In this document: in pieces, positions 1-14,590 of the stretch
How the letters are laid out: every line of letters begins with the position of its first letter
Numbering within the stretch: position 1 is the first letter of the stretch
Assembly: GCF_020740795.1 (NCBI RefSeq)
Contig: NC_067284.1
Coordinates: 97,393,440-97,457,439 of the forward strand
Source: Apus apus
Lineage: Eukaryota > Chordata > Aves > Apodiformes > Apodidae
Direction of reading: 5' to 3'
Length of the DNA stretch: 64,000 nt
Position numbers and translations under genes: made by a program
The notes under the pieces: generated by a model
What the model was told of the DNA's origin: nothing
The model's database searches: none
Seen by the model: only the letters and a program-made list of their open reading frames with translations

Positions 1-767
1 TTGTATTTGTTAGATCAAATCTCCAACTTTACACTGCTGAAGAGTTTAATTCCAGACTGAGTATCTGAACCACCAGGAACCCAAGACTTGCTAAAAGTTT
101 GCAGGAGTACAGTATTCATATTAACAAAAATCAGTATAAAAACTAAGATGTTTGTATCATACAGAATAACATATTCAAGCTTCAATAGGTAAACTGTGGC
201 AAAACCTGATTAGCAGAGGGTACACGTGAAAGGATCTCTTCCTAATTCCCATCCATACAAATTCCTGCCAAAAAACAGAAGTGCATGCAGCCCTTACAAC
301 ACTGAACTCCACAACACGAAGTTGTATTTTCAAATAGTTTCCCCTTCAGTACAATTTCATTATATCTGGGCTCCACTAAGTCCATGTTAAGAGGTACTGC
401 CTTTGAACAGAGCAACTTCTGCTATTTATGTAAATTTGCTATGTTAGGCAATCTCAACTTGCAAAACGTGAACTGCTTATCAAAAGAGGTAAGAGGAACT
501 TGTTCATTTGGACAACTTCCTTCTTTCTGTGTCCCCTATGAGTTCCATTTTTCATTTTCCCAGCACAGTCCTGTGTACTTTTTGTACTTTTGTACTTTTT
601 TGTCTGGGCAACCTGAGGCACGATGTGCCCAACCTGCAGCTAATTTTGAGCATAAGAAAAATAAGTGAAATTCATGGTGCACTGCTCAGTTGAGAATTTG
701 AGGTCTGTCCCTTCATAGGCACCCAGCTCTTCACATCTATGAATACACATGTTCACTTCATGGTAAT

Positions 768-850
768 CATAGAATCATAGAATAATCATAACCAACCTGT
801 TATTACCTGCCAAATGGAGAAGAGATTCCCCGTGCCCTTTTCCACTCCAT
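768..850 (-). repeat. CR1 3'-end relic
   Basis: The stretch contains two copies of an ATCATAGAAT-type unit, followed by 'aaccaacctgttattacc'. This resembles the reverse complement of the short tandem repeat that ends avian CR1 LINEs. The body beyond it is too decayed to recognise, so only the tail supports the call. Confidence 0.35.
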
Positions 851-1949
851 TTCTCACTCTTACATGCTCACAAAGACACACCACCACTCCAGACTGAATT
901 CTGAAATTACGCAGGTGATCAGGACAAGATGATCTCAGACTCTCCTCACTTCACAACTATGAATTCTTCAAGTTTAGGTTGCAGTCTTATCTGGTGCATC
1001 TTGTGCTAGCTTTTCCAAAACTTCTGTCTCAGGCTTCTCTGAACTACCCAGATTCTTCCTCAAGGACAACACATCACCTGCAAACCCTGCATGCTTTCTA
1101 TACAGCAGTAAGAGGCTTATACTAGTGTATCAACTATATTTTCAATGTGCATTTCAGCCTCAGCTACAGGAAAAAGTTTAGATGTTTACATTCTCATAAA
1201 TTTGCTGCTAAAATAGGTGGAAAAAGGAAACTAGAAAAATTAGATTATTAGATTATACATTATATCATGAGCCAACAACTTAATCTGATTTCATCTTTAT
1301 TGGTGAACAGCAAAGCACAGTCAGTCCTCAGTGTAGTTACAGAGACTCAGTGAACTTAAAAATCCTGGGATTCATTTCCCAATAGTGACATTTTCTCTTT
1401 AGCGCCAGCATTATCTCAGTCTCTTCCAAAGGATTTTTTATTTTTGGTTTTGCTTTTCTTTTGTTTGTAGGAAAGGAGACAATTTTCCTTCCAAATAAAG
1501 CACAGCTTTAAAAGGGTAAATCTGGCAAAGCTGCTTATGTCCAGCATTGCTGGCAACCAGCCACCAGTTCTGTCCAGTCACTGAGGTAAAAAGATTTCTG
1601 GAGAACAGATGACCAGCATCCTGCAGCACTGGTTGGAGGCAGAATGAAAGAGGTCATGTAAATGCAGCATATGGCTTTCAGTGACAAGCTATTGAGTTGT
1701 ATCTTCAGATCTCAGTATCTCAGGTGAAATGTTTCTATGCCAGAATATAAATCTAGATTACAATGTCTATACATCTAGATTACACTGCCGAAAATAACTC
1801 TGAACCAATAACCACTACACAGTCTTAATTACATGCAAATACCAGCTATTGAAAAAGCTTTTAATTGTGCTTCTGGTTCTGCTGCAAAAAGGTAAAAAAA
1901 AAGTTGAAATTTAGATAATGCTAAAAGAACTTGCTCTCATCCAAGTAAC

Positions 1950-1968
1950 TTTTTTTTTTTTTTTTTTT
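1950..1968 (+). repeat. Homopolymer T19
   Basis: A run of 19 consecutive T. It may be the complement of a poly(A) tail, but no retroposon body is recognisable beside it. Confidence 0.9.
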
Positions 1969-4900
1969 GTAAAAGATGTAATGAAATTGGAAGTTTTTTG
2001 AAAGTGTAAAGGAATCCAGGTAATACTAAAAGTGGCCAGAGAAAACCAGAATGTAAAAATTGACTAGTCTGAAACTAGTCTAATTGCATAGACTCAGGGT
2101 TTCAAATTATTTGAATACTGAAGTAATTATCTGGAAAACAATGCCACTTTATCAGGAAGAGAGGAAAAAAATGAGGTACTTCTTTATAAAGACTAATGAA
2201 CAGCTCTTGCTGTATAATTCAGAACTTGTTGCCAGAGAAGTGCAAGAGAATGCTGCAGGATCAAGGAATCATGACCCAGCATCCACCCATCACCCAGTAA
2301 CTAGAAAACAGTCAAATCCTGATTGGGAGGGAGCAAGTAATGATAGGATAGACATTTTGATTGTACTCAGAACTCAAAGTACTAATTCAGAAAAAAAAGA
2401 CTACTTTCTGAATGTAAGCATTTTGAAACAGAATACCAAGAGCACAGTGGGAGATCTAGTTTTGATTTCTCACTAAGGTAGGTTCTCAGAGGAATGCAGA
2501 TAGGACTTTTGCTAGCAGATTGTACAGTACCTCCACGGTAAACTACTACAAAAAAAACAAACCAGGGCAAACATACTTAAATGCTGATTGAGACTGAGAT
2601 AGTTTGCAACCTCTAACACTGTTAAACTCTTGCCATGGAATTTTTTACATCTAGAGATATAAAGCAGCTTCTCTCTCAATTTTCATTTTTCAAGGCAATC
2701 TTTTCGCTGTTCTCAGTACCCAACCTCCTTTCCTGACTAATTTGTTTTTTCAGCATTTCTACCTATCAGAAGGCTGTATGGGTTCTTTTTCCTTTCATTT
2801 TACTTTTTCTTTCACTTCTATGTGTATCCCTATGTGTTAGTTTGTTGTTTCCTTATGAAAACATTATTTATAACTTGTAATTAAGAGTTTATCTTGCTGG
2901 TAGATGCAAAGAAAGAATTAAAAGACTTTTAGACATTTTTTTTGTGTGTGTGAAATGGGCTTTTTCTCTTTAAGGCCATTTAATCTTCCACTCAGCTCAG
3001 GCTTCTGTGTTGTACATTTTTTCCTTTGGCAAGAAGAAGGAGCTAAGTGTCCAGAATTTTGATCAATTGACTCCAATCTTTTGTGTATCTTCATGTAAGT
3101 CTGTTTATCTCTTTTTTTGTTGTTTGTTTGTTTGTTTTAATTAGGTGTGACATCACCATAATTCATGAAAATAACCTGAGCTCCCTAACCACTAGCACTT
3201 AATTTCATATATCACTGAGATCTGCAAGAAAAATTGCATAGATTCCAGATTTGGTGTAATTTAAAATACAAATCTCCTAGCAGTTTGCATTTCAGTTGGA
3301 GAACAATCATTGTATTGTCATTCCTGTTGCTTTAAATAGCTCCATATTTGCAACTATAAGGTTTGACATTTTAACTATGCCAAGAATAAATTATTTTTTT
3401 AAAAGCACTGAAGCCAATATAATTTCCAAAATGTATGGCTGCTATCATATAATAATGTAGAAAGCTTGAAGAAAATATATAGTTGAAACTTACAGTTTGA
3501 CTCTTCAAACGTGCTGCTGAACATGTAAATTGTCATTGTAAGACATATTTCAAGCTACTTCCTATTCCCAATGGCATTGTCCCACTGTTTTGGGCCTTCA
3601 AAAGGAACAACAAGCTATTAATAACAAACAGAAATAGCTATTAGTAGCTACTGGCAGGCACACGTGCACCTGATGTCTGTGGGTAGATAGTTGTGCACCT
3701 GATTTGTAGGTCCTAGCTGGTATTTAACCAGCTCAGTAGAGTTTTAGATACTTATATATTATTCCTTACTGCCATGTTGTATCCTATACTTTCAGAGTAG
3801 TGAGTGAGAATGAGACCTTTGTTTCATTTTCCATCTGGAAAGTGATAATTAACTACCCTTACCATCCTCACAGGTGAAAATATGCTGCTTCATTATGTAT
3901 TTGTATACCTGTGCAATTTACTACTTGCGAATTAGCAAAACCACATGCCATTATCTAATCTCATTCATAAATGTAGGTGATTTCCTATTACATATTTATC
4001 CTATGATAAACATGAAGTGTAATCTTTTTGTGCAGATGCATGTTTCCCCAGGGAACACAAGATCTGAATGTGTCCAAGATCTCAAATACAAACACCCAAG
4101 ACAGAGAGCATGAACTATTAGTCTCTTAGAAACGAGACGTAAACATAGCAATTAACTGTTCATGATTCCTTTTATTTATTCAAATCACTTCTGGCAGTTG
4201 GTCACACCTCCAGCTTTCTTAGTAACCACACAAATGAAAAGGCAGACTCAGAATTATGAAAGAAGAATTATGCAACGAGGCTCTGTACAGGCTAACCAAA
4301 GTGCACAAACAAAAGGTGATTCTGGAAAGCAAGACCAAGAAAGCAGATTATACAACTAAAGACTTCTCCCTTCCATGAAAGACTGTAATGGAGAAGCAGC
4401 AGATTTTCTGCTACCAAGACAGTCAGACAGCCATGAAAGAGCAAAATTAACTTTTGTCTCTTTAGGAAGCAGAAACTTCACAGTAAGATTCAGAGCTTTG
4501 TATTCAAGAAAGGTTTAATTTGAATGAAAAAATCAGCAATCTAATCTCTCATTATGGCTATTGTTTTTTGGTAGGATGGATGGATAAAGCAAGGTTGTCA
4601 CATGGCTTCGCTTTTATATAATGGACATGGCACTAAAGAACAATATTAGTAGCTCCAGGATAGCCTGCTGATTCTAGCTCACAACTGCTGATTAATAAGT
4701 CTTTAGGTTTAGAAATGTTAACTATGTAGAGGGTACTAAATACATTTACAAATAATAATTTTCTGATTTCTGAATGCTAATAGCATTGAAAATTTTTAAT
4801 CCACTTTATTCTATGTTTATGGATCAGAGTATTAAATCCTTAGCTCTTTGATATTTAAGAAAGGCAGCTAAAGAGGTTTAACAAAATGCACATCATGCCT

Positions 4901-5609
4901 TTTTATGGAAATATCTATCTCTAGGGTCCCAAACGCCTTCTCAAATCTTGTTCTTCCTGAGCTATACAACTTCAGTAAAACAAAGAAGCCAGAAATCCAG
5001 GTTAATTATCCTTATGTCCTGTCTAATCAGTCTCAAATCAGGGTATGATTATCCATGTTTTATCAACTGCAACTCATATCTGCTGAAAAAGCTTTATGTC
5101 CAGAAGACCTCTGCTAACACGACAGCTTGATCAGGCTTATTTTTTAATTGATTTGTGATTGATCACTGGATGGTCTCACTTCATCTTTCCTGCCACAAGC
5201 TTGACTTTTGGCTTCCATAACCACCTCACCCCACCATGGCCCAAGTTCCTCTAACATTGCATGCCACTGGGGGAAAAATGCCAGCTGGGCTGCAAATCTC
5301 AGCAAAGGCTCCGTTCCCAAACATTTCTCTCCTCATTTGGATGGGAGAACAAGCTTTTTGACTTCCATTAAAGGGCATTTCTTGTCATTCTTGTAACAAT
5401 GCACATTAGCTTCATCCATGTGTGAACAAAACAGCAGCATCCAGGCACTTGAGTACATCACCAGTCACACTAATAGCAGAAGATGATTGGACTGGTACAG
5501 TGCCTGGCTTAGTAGCTCATAACTGTTGTAACTGGTGATGCTCATCCTTGATTCTCTCCTGAAGAACCACAGTGTTTCTGAACTACCCAGTGGAGTAGAG
5601 GCAGAGGGT

Positions 5610-5735
5610 GTTTTTTTTTGTCTTGGTTTAGTTTTATTTTGGTTGGTTGGGTTTTTTGCTTGTTTTTGTTTGTTTGTTTTTCTGATTGTTTGGTTGGTTG
5701 GTTTTGGGTTTGTTTTTTTGTTTGTTTGTTTTTTA
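5610..5735 (+). repeat. T/G-rich simple repeat (TTTG/TTGG)n
   Basis: About 125 bases made almost only of T and G, built from imperfect TTTG, TTGG and T-run units. It produces spurious membrane-protein-like reading frames rich in F, V, W, C and L on the plus strand and N/K/T-rich frames on the minus strand. Similar tracts occur at 25734-25860 and, in inverse orientation, at 21810-21973. Confidence 0.9.
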
Positions 5736-8700
5736 TGAGCAGTCAAGAAGTAAGAGGAAAAAAAATTGCCTTTATCTGCAACTGTCTACTAAGTAAGCAT
5801 CAGTCTGCAGTCTCAGTTCTGACTTAGTACTGGGAATGGCTGCACCACTTGAACCTGGAAAATCCTAGATACCTCTTGGTAAATGAGATGATAAAATAGA
5901 AACCCTGGCCAAAACAAGCAGAATGAAGAAATGGGCCTTTACAGAACCTCAACTGTAATAATGATTTACTTTTAATTTACTTGGGAGTGCAGTCCAAAAA
6001 CTGAAATTACCACAAATAACCATAATTTCTTATCAACAGTCCAGTCTGAAGACTTCGGTCTCTGTCCTTAAGGGGGCTGTTTTTCTTTTTTCCTTTATTA
6101 GTGACTATAAGTAAGTAAATATTTTGCTTTGCTTGGCTACACTGGCTTGGCATCATATCTTCTTGAACACTGTGATCTTGTATGTAAGGGTTTTTTTCCC
6201 TCCAAGACCGGAAAGCTAACAGTAATACTCTTTGCCTACTACTGCTGTTATACTTCATTCCCTTCGCCTTATGAAAAGAAGATTTTCCCCTTGTTTTAAT
6301 GAGCTTAAAATAAAGCCTTTACAGAACAGCTGCTACATTCACAAAGTCTGGAAGTGAGCAGCTTCCTTGCAATAGTGCCTTGAGTAAAGATGTACAGAAA
6401 GTCCACACTGACATGTGGTCCTTGGCACTGCAGGGTGAAGAAGCTGTACCTCTCCAGGTACGCCAGTGGTAGCCTCCAAGCATGCTGGAGGAGGGGTGAC
6501 AGCCTAAGCAGTTACAGGTTACACCAGCTGTGCTGTATTAATAACATACAGACAGCACAGGAACAGTGCAACCGATTTGTACAGGCTTTCAGCATCTCTG
6601 TAAGGGGACAATGAGTTTTCCCTGGGAATTAAACTGGCATAGCTAAAAAGAAATGCAGTGATTTGGATAAACTAAATTGTAACTCTCTTCCTCAGCAGCA
6701 GCTACGTGGATACAAGATGTCATTATATGTTCCAGATACATCTCACACCTGGGTGAATACAATGACAGCCTTTAGCTTGAGGATTCATGGGTTTTGAAGT
6801 TTTGTGCCACATACCTAACAATGTTATAGAATACATATGTTCTCCATAGACAGTTAAACCAATCTGCATCAGTGAGGGCATAATCCTCTAGAAAGTACTA
6901 AAGGCTACATAATAAATACGGAAATGTAATTACATAAAATCTGGTGAAATTATAGTAAAAGGAGTTTCACAAATTATGTCAGTTAATACATTTATGTTTA
7001 CATTCCATGTAATGAAACTCCAAACCATTTTTCACAATGCTAAATATTAACAGCAATGACTCCTGAGCAGTGGGATCATGAGAGACAGATACACCAGAGA
7101 GAGGGAAGAGCAGGTTGAGGTGTGGAGTCTTGGCCTCCAGGCAGGTGGGGCTGGGGCTGGGCTGGAGCCCAAGAGGAACAGCCCTCACCATGTAGTAACT
7201 CAACATTTCTCCTTCCTTCATGCTTACCTGAGGTTACTAATCCTGAAGCACTGGGATGCTTTTCTACTAGGTCCCTAACAGTTTTGATATGGAATTAAAA
7301 TAATCACTAAGAACGCAAAATAAACCAGGATCTGTTTCACTGTACAGGCTGGAGGCTAGCTTTTACAGTTAGCCTTAGTTCCTTCACATACATTCTGAAA
7401 AAGAACATTTTGTATAGACCAGTCCCAAATTTAATTCTACTACCAAATGAGAAAACTAAAATATACACCCCAAAAACCAAGCAACCAGAATTTAATTGTA
7501 CACATTAGCTGTGTAATTAAGTAATCCATTGTAACTTCCTGTAAAATGCAACATACTTCAAATATATCTTCTTAGTTTGTGGAGAAAGAAGTTTTGAAGA
7601 GCCAGGTTGGAGTTTTTTCTGTGCGTGTGTTGGTTTCTTTTTTTTAATTTCTGCTTTTTTAAAATAGACTATTGGATTCTTAACAGGTTGTTGACACTTC
7701 CCTCATAAGGCTTTTCCTCATTAGATGAAAGACAGAACAAGCAGCCTGTTTTCTTGCACACAATAATAGACTATTCACTTGGATACATACAACTACCATC
7801 TAAAAAACCTCAGCGTGAGCCTAAAATTAGAATTCTGTGATATGACTCACAAGGAGAAGCTTTGTGACAGAAACTAGGATATTTTTAAGCAAGTGAGATC
7901 TGAAGTACAAAATAAAAACTATGTTCTAGAAATAGTCTATGCAATAAATTGCTAATAATTTTTAGGTGTTATTTTTTTATCAGGGTGTTTTATCTACCTT
8001 CAAGTATATTCTCTGAAGTATATTATCATCCTGATAATTAAAGGTGGTGAAGATTCTGATTTTCACAAAAGGGCAAAACAGGATGACAGAAACACAATAG
8101 AACTTTCTCACTGAAATATTTTGCCTTTACACAACAGAAGCCTCTACATCCGTATACAAGCATGGCCAGCAATAGTTTATCTACAAAACTATTTTAATGC
8201 ATATTAATTATTAACTAAGAACAAGAAACAAGTCCTTCTGCAATTTTCTATCCCCCTAGTATTAAAAAACAGATGTGGCATTTCAAAAGGGAGGGTTATT
8301 TATGATGATGATAATTTGCTGCGTTCAAGGAAGACATTACAGCACAGCTGTGAGAAGATAAAGCTTATTTTTCCAAGCATGTGATATACTCTAAGATGAA
8401 CAGGGCATTAATTAAAAGTCTCAAAACATACAAGTGACATATATGATAAACTGCACAGAAAAACCTGACACTATCATACTTTGAAGATATTCTGCTTCCT
8501 GATACCCCCAGCCCAATGCTACTACTAAATAATAGTCTGTCTAGCAGCCTGTCAGAATAGAGGGGGTGCTCTCAAAAATACTCATGGCTGTAATATTTTC
8601 CTTCTCAAAATCTTTATCTTCCCTAAACTCTCAGAATTGCCACCTAATTGTTCCTATTTACACTTCTTGAAATATCACCCCTTTCACAGCACTTAACAAA

Positions 8701-11700
8701 TTTGGCAGATGCCATTTTAAGATAAAGTCTTCGTTGAGAACAATTTTTGATCCTCAGATAGGGATTTATGACAACTAACATGAAACAGCTGCAGTGTGAA
8801 TGCCTACATATGAACTTGTCAAACTAGACTGAGCAGTGTGGAGCTGCTGAAGACAGCTTCATATGAAACATAATTTGCCTGATATATTTTGAATATACAC
8901 TATATTTCAGAAGCATCATTTTTAACCACCGCCTACAAAGTGATCCAAAGAGGAATTTCCTTTTGTGTTTTGCCTCCTGCATTTTGCCTAATGAACTCTG
9001 TCCTCAGTGTTTTAATAGTAGCACGTGCAAAGAATTTCAGTTTTTAAACTGTGCTCCTCTAAAACCAAACCAAAGCAGTCTTAGTGTGAGACACTACTAT
9101 GTCAAACATTTTCTGCCCTAAATATATACTTTATCCCACATGAAAACTGAAAAATATAAGTTGATTTTTCCTAAGTAGCAAGTTAAATGGAAATATGTTT
9201 GTCATTTATATAATCTTTGTGATCTTTGGTCCTTTATATCCTGGTTGACCATCAACCAAATGGAATTAGTTTGTAAAGAACAACCTGTAAGAACTGTGTT
9301 GTGTTCACCAACAGTGCAATCCAGGAAAAATTAAGTAGGAATATATTGATTTAGTTAAATTACTATTTTTGAGAGAAAAGATAAAGTATAAGCAATGAGA
9401 TTATAATTAACTTAACAAGTCAAAAATGTATTTTAGATCACTTGGAATTTGTTAACAAAGGAAAAACTCTAAACATCAGAAAATAAAACCATGCTGCACT
9501 AAAACAAATTCTGCATTGCACAAACTGGCCCAGGACTGTGTTCTCAGTGAGGAGAACCCAAAATGAAAGCTAACTGCAGAAAAAAACAAAAACCCCTCAT
9601 CATATGGTTCTTTTTGTAGGGATACTTACTATCAGATACCTGGGTCAGAAGTGACCTGAAGTGGATTCTCTCAGGACTTGTTTCCTCATGCATAAATAGA
9701 ATGAAATATGACTAGCAATGGTGATTTCACAGCTAGCCTTAGCAACTTTCATTATCCAATGTTAACTAATATTTAACCTGAATACCCCTGGCTGCAGCCT
9801 AACCTTTTCACTTGTTTTTGTGGAAGGAAATGAAAACACTTGATCTCTTTCCTCCTTCTTTTTTACTCTTTAATTATTTCCTTTTCAGCTGTGATTCTAA
9901 CAGTTTTTCCAGCTGTCTTAACCTTCGCATATCTTAAATTTTAATCTTTTGTTCTAAAGTAATATTAACTTCAACTTTCTCACATAAAAAATAAATATAG
10001 AAATCCTGCTTGAATCCCTCTTGTTAAGTAACATAGGGGCTACAAGTGCTATTCAGATTCCAAAGTAATTGTTTAGACTTACTTGGCCTTCAGGTCATGT
10101 AGTTTACAGAGTCAATAGAGTTAAAAGAGTTTATTTTCCCTTAACTCACTGCCAATATAGAATGAACTGCCTTAAGTTACAAAAGTTGCTCACCTGAGAG
10201 ACTAATAATTTGCACTGGAATCTCTTCTAACTCAAGAATCTTCTAAATGCAAGAAAACTGCAGGAATCAAGTTGGGACATATCAGAGTGAAAGGTTGCAA
10301 AGAAAATGCAGCAGCAGGAGTACTACACGAAACCAGTATATACCAGCAAACTGGACAGAAGAAAACCTTCATCAGGGCAGTATGTGGAGGTAAAATCCAA
10401 CTGTGCAAAGGTGTGCAGCATGCCTCTCCTGACCAACCATATGTTTTCAGTCTCACTGACATTTACAAAAGTGAGGCTGCAGTTTTATTTTGCAGATGAT
10501 AAAATGCTAAATGACACTGAAAGGGGACACTCCACCATTTGCTTTTTTGACAGGGGCTCACCTGACCTCTACAAACCAAGAGAAGAAAGAGTTCTGGTGG
10601 AAAGTTGGGAACATGCACACAGCGAAGCACGGTATTGTTCAGTAGCAGGTATCTGTTAAATCAGCTCAGTTTCATGCTGAACTGTGGCTCTTGACACTGT
10701 TGACTTAGAAAAACAACCAAAGAAAAAGACCAATGAAGGTACATATTAACAGTGTCCATCAGCTAAATAAAAAAAAAATATAATCTACTGTTTGATTAAT
10801 GGCTACTGCTAACACAGCATGCCAAAGAAATGCTAGCATGTAAAAGGAAGGAAAAGAAGATCTGAAAGCTTGAAAAAAAAAAATAGTACTAATATAAGAA
10901 AGACACTAAAATTACAGATGATACTCATGGTAGGTAACTTCATGTAATACAAGGACTACACTTGATGGTACTTTGACCTGTGTGTAGCTCTTCAGGAGTA
11001 TGTGGAGGTTACCAGAACAGCTATGGGTCCTTGTCATCTTAGTGGGTTTTCATGAATTGCTTTTTTCCATCATAGCTCATCCTGCACTCTGAAGAAACTC
11101 TACAGGCAATTTACAAAAGCCCAAGATTCCCACAAGCCAAAATGAATTTAAAAGTCTTACAAGAACAGTGGTGCAATCCAGGACCTAACAGAAGCTTGGG
11201 GGGAAAAAAAAAAAAAGAAAAAAAAAGAGCTTTCATACAATTTGTAGAGGGTTTTTTTTAGGACCACAAAGTGATTTTCTTGTTGCTGTATTTTGTACAC
11301 CCTAGCACTGGTTTTACTGAATGGGGTTAAAATAGATAACAGTCTGAAAATATCAGTGATACCAGAGCAACTTAATTGGGGTGGTATGTATGTCAGGATT
11401 GTAGTATAGATTGAAGTTTTGTGATCCACTATAAATATGGACAAAAATGTTTTGCTTGACTAAATGAAATAATAAATGCAACACCACTCAGGACAAACTA
11501 CTAAGTGAGAAATTGCAGAAAATAGAGGGAAAAGTGGGAATGAGAAAAGCCTGCTGTACTAGTATGGTACAGTGTCTATTCACCATCACCTTACAAACCA
11601 GTAAGAGCAAGTCAGCATACAGGAGTGACAAGGTCCAGAAGAATGAAATACTGGCTTTTTTTCAGTGCTTTTAATTCCCTGAGTAATCTCAAACACAATC

Positions 11701-12006
11701 ACAGGAATGTCACTAAAATTGTGTACACCAGTTCTGCTCAGGTTTTGAGAGTACTTCTAGAGTATGAACAAGTAAATGAGGAAGCACAAGGTACTGTGGA
11801 AAACCTTGACCTATGCTAGCAAGTAATAAATTATGCAAAGACAATGATGTTCAAGTATGTCATCAGTTCATTCTGTAGTACCACAAGGATGCTTGTGCTT
11901 AAATTCAGCAATGAAAAATATCATGTGATACCTCTATGCTCTCTGCAGCACTCTTGGCAGCCAATAAGGAGAAACAGGCACTTTGAAACAAACAAACAAA
12001 AAAAAT

Positions 12007-12026
12007 ATACATACACACACACACCA
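12007..12026 (+). repeat. Short (CA)n microsatellite
   Basis: A brief ATAC/ACAC run following an A-rich segment. It is a simple repeat with no gene associated. Confidence 0.8.
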
Positions 12027-14590
12027 CTCTTAAATGCCTTAGGTTGCATTAGCTGCTCTAGCAGTCACCCCATCATTTAGGTCCCTTAAAACCCAACTCG
12101 CCTGGCCCAGGTGGGACGAACTTGGCAGCCCCTGAGCACTGAGTTGGGCAGTACCATTTGAGCAAGCTCTGAGGGAAGGATGCTCAGAAAGCAGGAGCTA
12201 GTGGGAAGATGCCACATGCAGCTAAGGGTACGTTTCTAGCAAAGAGTGAGATGGCTTCTGTGAATTTATGCCTTCCTTCCCAGTTATGACTAACCTTTCC
12301 TCAGAGATGCTGCCCACCCCCATTTAAAGTAGTAAGGTCATTTTTTTCTGCAACCTTTGCCTATCATACAGGTTATAAAATTCCCAGAATATATTAGGAA
12401 GTATTTTTCTTTCAAAAACTTGCCCTTATTAATAAAAGTTCAAGTGACAAGGTACCATATTCCTTCTGGAGAGGCCTGTCTCTCACCCTTGATAGAAGGC
12501 TCAGCTAGACTGAATAGCCCTATGTCTCAATTTTTATTAGGATAACAGGGATAATGAAGTTGGAAGCGATAAATCTTACTCTCAATGCCCAGTACTCTCC
12601 TATGCCCTGTCTGGCCCAGACTAAAGGAGATCCTCCATTCTTCTAGGTAGAGAGCACTACTGCAGCAAGCATTTGCCAGGGCATCACAGGCTCAGGCAGG
12701 TTGCATACACACATGCATACAAAGTCACAGCTCAGCACACTACACATCTTTATGACTCTCTGTCCCAAATGGGTTTCTAAAGCAGTGATATGCAGTCTTA
12801 TTCAAAAATTGTAACATATACAGTGTATTTCAAGTGTCATAATCACCAACAAAGGGGAGTGGCTGGAATTTTTTGTTGTTGTTGTTTAAAAAAACCCCAG
12901 AACACCACCAGAATCAACTTTGTTGTTCTCTGACAGTTTTTATGAGAGCTGATATAACTGCAGTCACTTGCAGGATGTACAGCAGAGATTTCAAAACTGG
13001 TGTTAAGAATCCCACAGAACAGAGTACTTTTCTGGTCTTTCCTACATTCTTTCATCACAAACACTTATTGGAAACCTGTGAGGCAAATGTGAGACAACAA
13101 CGTGGAGAAGGGAGCACAGCTTGCTCTACCCCTCTCCCTCAATCCTGACAAATTCCCTCCAATGACATTTTGCAGCACTCTCTGACAGTGTCACACTAGA
13201 ACTCCTCTCCTGCCTCAGCTTACAGCCAGGTGTAAAAGCAGTTGTAAAGAACAACTGCTGCTCAGCACTGACTGGGGACACTCCAAACCATCTCTGTTTC
13301 TCTTACACCATGAATACTGTCAATTCCATTCTCAGTTTGAGTTACACACCCAGCTCCAACTACACTGATTCTGGGCTGCCTTGCAAACATGCCAAAAAAA
13401 TATCGCTGTGTTCCATATCTGCTCCTATTTAAGTTGACTGTAAATTCTGAAAGGCAGAGTAACCTTAACTCACAAAGGCTAAGGTAGTCGCAGTGCAGAT
13501 TGCCTGCTCATCCATAATGCAGAACTACATACTAAAAAAAGACAGGCTCCAAGCTCTCCAGCCTTGGCACAGGTGAAGTATTTATCAAAATAGTGCTTCT
13601 GCAGCAAAACTCAGATCCCAACGATACCAAGCTGAACTGATTTGAGCTGAGAAGCAAAGAATTCAGTTACAGGTATGACTTCAAATTAACACACAATGCC
13701 AAATTTACATTTAGTTGATACATTTTCTTCTAAAATGTCTTCACTTGAGAGTTTACTTATTTATTTTTGCTTAATTTCCAAAAAGAAAAAAAACACAACT
13801 ATAAATATAAAATCAACAGAACTATATATCAGATTTCAACAGAGCACAATACATAAAAATTAAAAGCAATTATGTTAGAAAATCAAAGTGCAAATAAACA
13901 GAATAGACATTTTTTCAGCAATAGCTTTATAGATGTTTAGAAAGTTAGTACATAACTATTTGATAATTAATAGTCTACATGCTCTGTAAATAGCCCCTAT
14001 AGCACCCTCCTTACTCATTGCTTCAGAGTACCAGCCTGGATAACCTTCCCTGTTCTTTTCCTTTGCAACGTGCCTTCATAACCTCCAAGCACCTCTGCCA
14101 TTTCTCACATGCATTTCTTCATATTCTCCAGTAGAGAACCCCATTTCCTAATAATTTCATTTCTTGCTTCAAATATCCCATTTATTTCTCTGGGATCCTT
14201 ATTAAGATCCTAACTTCTTTTAAAGGTGTATTACACTGAGATACATACATTAGGTACTAAGACCCCTGCCTGTTCTGCAAGCAATGCTGCCTCACAGTAC
14301 CCTTGCACTCTCTCCTTTGTTTGTGGCTACCTGGAGTGTCTTATCCTAATATTTAAACCACAAATTCTCTGGGCTGGGAATGTTTCCTTGCTCTACGTTT
14401 GTGGGCACTTCCAAGACTGCAGCCTAAGAATAAGCAACCACAGATAAAAATAGCAAGAAAAAAACAGTAACCGTACAAGAGTCTACACAACATCAGGCAG
14501 GAGCATTTATAGTTGAAAAAGTGCTTCAGCAGGCCTAAATGGGACACACTGTGCATCTTTATTTACTCTCAAATTAATCTACTGGGGCTG

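Noticed and set aside
2084..2476. 130-codon plus-strand frame in SYNE1 intron.
   Set aside because: The start is TTG, the peptide is low in complexity with no known motif, and it lies antisense in an intron. Chance ORF.
12090..12170. G/C-rich palindromic-looking stretch (cctggcccaggtggg) considered as a tRNA.
   Set aside because: There is no A/B box pair and no cloverleaf arms.
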